The position numbers were made by a program, and so were the translations under genes. 64,000 nt of DNA from Streptomyces canus (GTDB lineage Bacteria > Actinomycetota > Actinomycetes > Streptomycetales > Streptomycetaceae): contig NZ_KQ948670.1 in the NCBI RefSeq assembly GCF_001514145.1, positions 184,654-248,653 of the forward strand. The letters are read 5' to 3'. Under the pieces are notes generated by a model. That model had not been told where the DNA came from. It worked only from the letters and a program-made list of their open reading frames with translations, and searched no databases. Each line of letters opens with the position of its first letter. Position 1 is the first letter of the stretch. This document shows positions 60,680 through 64,000 of this stretch, in pieces.

Positions 60680-61603
60680 CTACCCGGCGGTGAGCGGTTT
60701 GCCGTAGACCATGGAACTGCGCTGGACGGTCATGCCGATCCGCTCGTACAGCGACAGCGCGCCGGTGTCCGAGTGCGTCCACAGTGTGCAGGTCTGCTTC
60801 CCCTGGCGGTGGAAGGCGCGGAACGCTTCTCGCAGCAACATGCGGGCGATCCCTCGATCGCGGTGGTCGCGTCGTACCGCGACCCGCTCGACGTACCCTT
60901 CGGCGTTGCCCGGGATGTCCAGCGACAGTACCGCGCCGACCATCTGGTCGTCGGCGAAGGCCACCGGTGAGGCCGCAGGTTCGAACGTTGCTCTTTCGAC
61001 GGTGCGCCGGGCCCACTCCGCGTAGGTCTTGCGCCGCTGCTGCCACTCGTCGAACGCGTCCTCGGTGAGCTGGTACGCCGCTTGTTCGTCGCCAGGCCGA
61101 AACGCTCGGACGGTGATACCTGCCGGCGGCTCGGGCACCTCTGGTTCGACGGGCATCGCGATCTCCAGGAGCCACTCGGTGACGAGCGGGGAGTAGCCAC
61201 GGGACCGCAGGAGCGCGATCGCCGCGTCATCGCTGTCGGAGACCGTCTGGGCGGTGCGGTCGCTTCCCAGCTGCCTGGCCCGTGCCTCGGCCCAGGCCAG
61301 AAGCCAACTACCAAGACCCTGCCCCTGGTGACCGGGGCGGACGTGAACCGTGGCTCGTCGTCCCTTCACCCAGCTCCAGCCCGCCAACTCTCCCTTGGAG
61401 TCGTGGACGAGCACCGTGTCGGACGTCAGTTCCAGGCCTGGCAGGCTGAGATCAGCGGCCACGTGATCGGAGCCGGTCGTCGCACAGCCATGCAGCTCGT
61501 TCTCGCATGTGGTGATCAAACAGTGAACTGCGTGGACATCAGCGGTTGTTGCCGGTCGGCTCCGGTACCCGGCCGGCATCAACTTCGAGGAAAGATCAGA
61601 CAT
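60680..61603 (-). CDS. Double-GNAT acetyltransferase (MshD-like layout)
   Basis: The 307-residue protein has two GNAT folds. The first has RATVHVRPGHQGQGLGSWLL. The second has VERVAVRRDHRDRGIARMLL and LYERIGMTVQRSSMVYGKPL. The arrangement is that of mycothiol synthase and related enzymes, but true MshD identity is not established. The start is ATG 61603. Confidence 0.85.
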   Translation of the reverse strand: MSDLSSKLMPAGYRSRPATTADVHAVHCLITTCENELHGCATTGSDHVAADLSLPGLELTSDTVLVHDSKGELAGWSWVKGRRATVHVRPGHQGQGLGSWLLAWAEARARQLGSDRTAQTVSDSDDAAIALLRSRGYSPLVTEWLLEIAMPVEPEVPEPPAGITVRAFRPGDEQAAYQLTEDAFDEWQQRRKTYAEWARRTVERATFEPAASPVAFADDQMVGAVLSLDIPGNAEGYVERVAVRRDHRDRGIARMLLREAFRAFHRQGKQTCTLWTHSDTGALSLYERIGMTVQRSSMVYGKPLTAG

Positions 61604-61744
61604 GAGATGAACCCTGCGCCATACGCACTTTCATGTCGACCCGACTGGGCTCCCGCGCCAGGGTGTCGATGATGAGGCTGGATTGGCGGTCCCGGCACCT
61701 GTCGGGCACGCCGGTGCGGGCGGTCGTACGGGCGCGCTGCTTCG

Positions 61745-62686
61745 TCACGTGGGGGGCGAGGAGGGAGCGGGTGTGTCGGCGTCGAGGGCTGCCGCGCGGA
61801 GTGCGGTGGCCACTCGGATGCTCGGGTCGGTCGGCGGGTGGGGGAGACGGGCCAGGAGCAGTCGCCGCTGTTCCTGGGGGCCGCCGCGGACGGGCAGGAC
61901 GCGGACGCCCGATGGTGCGGCGGAGGCGAGTAGGGCCGGCACGGTGGTCAGTCCGCAGCCCGCGGCGACCAGTTGGAGCTTGGCGAGCCAGTCGCGGGCG
62001 GTGTGGGCGATGTCGGGCCGCTCGTCCAGGCCCGGCCACACGCCCATCAGCCGGTCCTCGCCCGAGGAGGAGCCCGCGATCCAGCGCTGCCCGCGCAGGT
62101 CCGCCACGTCGACGAAGTCGCCGCGGGCCAGCGGGTGGGTGGCGGGCACCGCCAGGCAGAGAGCGCGCTCGGTGAGGGTCTGCAGTGCGAGCGGGGGTGA
62201 CTCGGCGTCCGGCGGCCGGAACGGGGGCGCCGAGGCGAGCAGGGCGAGATCGAGGCTGCCGGCCCGCAGTGCCCGTACCAGGGCCGGGGTGCTGCCCTCC
62301 CGGCCGACGATCCGAAGGCCGGGATCCGTACGGCGCAGCCCGGCCAGGGCGCGGGGCACCAGCACGGCGCCGGCGCTGGGGAACCAGCCCAGGCGGACCG
62401 TGCCGGACTGCTCGGGCAGACCGGACAGCTCGCGTGCGGTCGCGTCGATCTCGTCGATCACGACCGTCGCGCGGCGCATGACGACGCGGCCGGCCGCGGT
62501 GAGCCGCACTCCTTCGCGTCGCCGTTCCAGCAGCTCCGCGCCCGCGGCCCGTTCGATCGCGGCGATCTGCCGGGAGACCGCGGACTGGGTGTATCCCAGT
62601 GACGCGGCGGCCGCGGTGAAGGTGCCCTGTTCGGCGACGGCGTGGAAGACGCGAAGGGCGGTGAGTGACACATCCGAGAAGTCCAT
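61745..62686 (-). CDS. LysR-family regulator
   Basis: The 313-residue protein has the helix-turn-helix ALRVFHAVAEQGTFTAAAAS, then LGYTQSAVSRQIAAIERAAG. An effector domain runs from GTVRLGWFPSAGAVLVPRAL. It is divergent from the short-chain dehydrogenase with 71 bp between the starts, so that gene is the likely target. Confidence 0.92.
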   Translation of the reverse strand: MDFSDVSLTALRVFHAVAEQGTFTAAAASLGYTQSAVSRQIAAIERAAGAELLERRREGVRLTAAGRVVMRRATVVIDEIDATARELSGLPEQSGTVRLGWFPSAGAVLVPRALAGLRRTDPGLRIVGREGSTPALVRALRAGSLDLALLASAPPFRPPDAESPPLALQTLTERALCLAVPATHPLARGDFVDVADLRGQRWIAGSSSGEDRLMGVWPGLDERPDIAHTARDWLAKLQLVAAGCGLTTVPALLASAAPSGVRVLPVRGGPQEQRRLLLARLPHPPTDPSIRVATALRAAALDADTPAPSSPPT

Positions 62687-62757
62687 GACGTTTACGCATA
62701 CTAGTCGTGCCGAACTCTCGTTGGACTCATGAGCGTCGGGTTCCTAGCGTGGCAGGC

Positions 62758-63645
62758 ATGAACGCTTCACACATCGCCCTTGTCACGGGCGCCAACCAAG
62801 GACTCGGCCGTGCCCTCGTCGAAGGACTGGCGGCCCGTATGCACCACGACGACCTGGTCCTGCTCACCGGCCGCAGCCACCAGCGCGTGGCCGACGCCGC
62901 CCGCGAGGTCGCCCTGCTGCCCGGCACATGTGCCCGCGTGGAGGGCCGTGTCCTGGACGTCACGGACACCGACGCCATCGCCCGCCTCGCCGAGGACCTC
63001 CGCGCCCGGCACGGAGGAGTCGACGCCGTCATCTCCAACGCCGTGGCCCGCCTGTTGCCCGAGGAATCGCAGGCCGCGCGGGCGGACGAGTTCATCGACG
63101 TCTCGAACACCGCCACCCACGCGATCCTGCGGTCCTTCGGCCCTGTCCTTCGCCCGGGCGGCCGACTGCTCGTCGTGGCCAGCAGCCTGGGCACCCTGGG
63201 CCATCTCGACCCGCGGCTGCACCACTTGTTCGACGGGGCGAGCCTGGAGCAGGTCGAGTACGCCGTCGAGTCGTGGCGCAGCGCCATCCACCACAAGACC
63301 GCGCAGGAGGCGGGCTGGCCCGTCTGGCTGAACGTGCCCTCCAAAGTGGCTCAGGTCGCCGCCGTCCGCGCCCTCGCCGCCGAACGCCGCCGACACGACC
63401 TGGCCACCGGCACTCTGCTCGCGTCCGTGTGTCCCGGCATGGTCGACACCGCCACCTCACGCCCCTGGTTCAGCGACTACAGCGGTGCACAGTCACCGGC
63501 TCAGGCTGCGGCGGCCGTACTCGACCTGGTCTTCGCCGAACACGTCGATCCCACCCTGTACGGCGAGTTGGTCCGCTTCGGAAAGGCCCTGCCCTGGCAC
63601 GACGGCACACCTCCACTGGAGCAGGACCGGATGCTGACCCCCTGA
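62758..63645 (+). CDS. Short-chain dehydrogenase/reductase
   Basis: The 295-residue protein starts at ATG 62758. NAD(P) site VTGANQGLGRALVEGLA, NAV motif VDAVISNAVARLL and VASSLGTLG are present. The usual YxxxK is hard to place: WLNVPSKVAQV offers Ser-Lys but no Tyr. PGMVDTATSRPWFSDY is the standard C-terminal region. The absent catalytic Tyr makes a carbonyl-reductase-like or altered function possible. Confidence 0.83.
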   Translation: MNASHIALVTGANQGLGRALVEGLAARMHHDDLVLLTGRSHQRVADAAREVALLPGTCARVEGRVLDVTDTDAIARLAEDLRARHGGVDAVISNAVARLLPEESQAARADEFIDVSNTATHAILRSFGPVLRPGGRLLVVASSLGTLGHLDPRLHHLFDGASLEQVEYAVESWRSAIHHKTAQEAGWPVWLNVPSKVAQVAAVRALAAERRRHDLATGTLLASVCPGMVDTATSRPWFSDYSGAQSPAQAAAAVLDLVFAEHVDPTLYGELVRFGKALPWHDGTPPLEQDRMLTP

Positions 63646-63813
63646 ACGCGCAGGCCGACCGCACGGGTCGCCCTGCCGAACAGAACGTTTTCGACGCACA
63701 AACATGCGTCAGCTCGTCGTTGACCAGCGATTCACGGGCGGGCCAGGGTGAAGGAGTCATATCGGAATCCGATCGCCCGTTCCGGTCACCGGAGTGAGTA
63801 CAGGAGGCTGTGA

Positions 63814-64000
63814 TGCTCCAGACGGACAGCCGCGGACCCAACGAGTTCCGGACAGGCCATGACGTGCCTGACGCGGCCACGACCGGGACCGCCGACCCGT
63901 CCGCGCTGGACGTCGGCGACGAACTGCTCTTCCAGAGCTGCCTCTGGTGCGGCACTGCCGCCTACCGCCGTTCGTTCTGCCGTGCTTGTGGCTCCACCGC
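63814..64000 (+). CDS. Zinc-ribbon OB-fold (DUF35) protein, 5' part
   Basis: ATG 63814 follows AGGAGG by 5 bases. The 62 codons in the window include FQSCLWCGTAAYRRSFCRAC. This four-cysteine ribbon is typical of the N-terminal zinc ribbon of DUF35 OB-fold proteins, which accompany thiolase-like enzymes. The gene runs off the window end. Confidence 0.72.

Noticed and set aside
1..64000. CRISPR array, tRNA, rRNA or a biosynthetic gene cluster
   Set aside because: No regularly spaced repeats, no cloverleaf or rRNA sequence, and no polyketide, peptide-synthetase or terpene core enzymes were seen.

Overview
The window is very GC-rich, with Streptomyces-like codon use, GTG/TTG starts, AGGAGG-type ribosome binding sites and long antisense open frames. 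It suggests a Streptomyces or close relative. The many decayed genes, transposase and recombinase scraps, stress and dormancy genes and few housekeeping genes resemble a chromosome-arm or accessory region; that placement is inference.

Layout. (1) 0-9.6 kb is a disturbed region. It has a MazF/PemK-like protein, a 44-bp perfect palindrome with a collapsed second copy, a membrane-anchored NB-ARC/TPR STAND ATPase, fragments of an IS256 transposase and a tyrosine recombinase, a NUDIX hydrolase, an open frame joining an unknown protein to a short-chain dehydrogenase tail, a truncated PucR-type regulator, an LAXTG sortase substrate, and a leucine-rich-repeat gene that only reads through with about five frameshifts. 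(2) 9.6-14 kb has a DenD-like dehydrogenase convergent with a rifampin phosphotransferase (rph) preceded by a 19-bp rifamycin-associated element (RAE), then a MarR regulator. (3) 14-20.6 kb is a stressosome/partner-switching operon (rsbR-rsbS-rsbT, a kinase-phosphatase, an RsbU-like phosphatase), plus a second phosphatase-like gene and a second, related MarR gene. (4) 20.9-34.3 kb is mixed: two tandem secreted propeller proteins, a molybdopterin oxidoreductase, a 3-hydroxyisobutyrate-dehydrogenase-like gene divergent from a TetR gene with two identical-type operators, a flavin oxidoreductase, small proteins, and a MarR/hydrolase pair. (5) 34.3-41.2 kb has a kinase-like APH protein, a GIY-YIG protein, decayed sequence, then DUF302, MMPL transporter and CsoR/CstR-type repressor genes linked by three C-run/G-run operators.

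(6) 41.2-54.6 kb is a dormancy-type island: three universal stress proteins, AdhP, PPK2, phosphoketolase, a flavodoxin, an Rv1733c-like membrane protein, two pyridoxamine-oxidase-fold proteins (one fused to an HTH) and a DevS/DosS-like GAF kinase. The gene set resembles the mycobacterial DosR and Streptomyces Osd/Dev regulons. Intergenic palindromes of the form GGGCCG-N2-CGGCCC share the 6-2-6 geometry of the DosR box. No response regulator gene is present here. (7) 54.7-64 kb has acetyltransferases, a secreted polysaccharide deacetylase, a secreted protein of unknown role, a DUF4333/ABC/FtsX operon, a divergent LysR/SDR pair and the start of a zinc-ribbon OB-fold protein.

The genes that most clearly work together are the Rsb operon, the MMPL/CstR module, the TetR/dehydrogenase pair and the dormancy island. 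All family assignments were made by reading the sequence; no database search was run.
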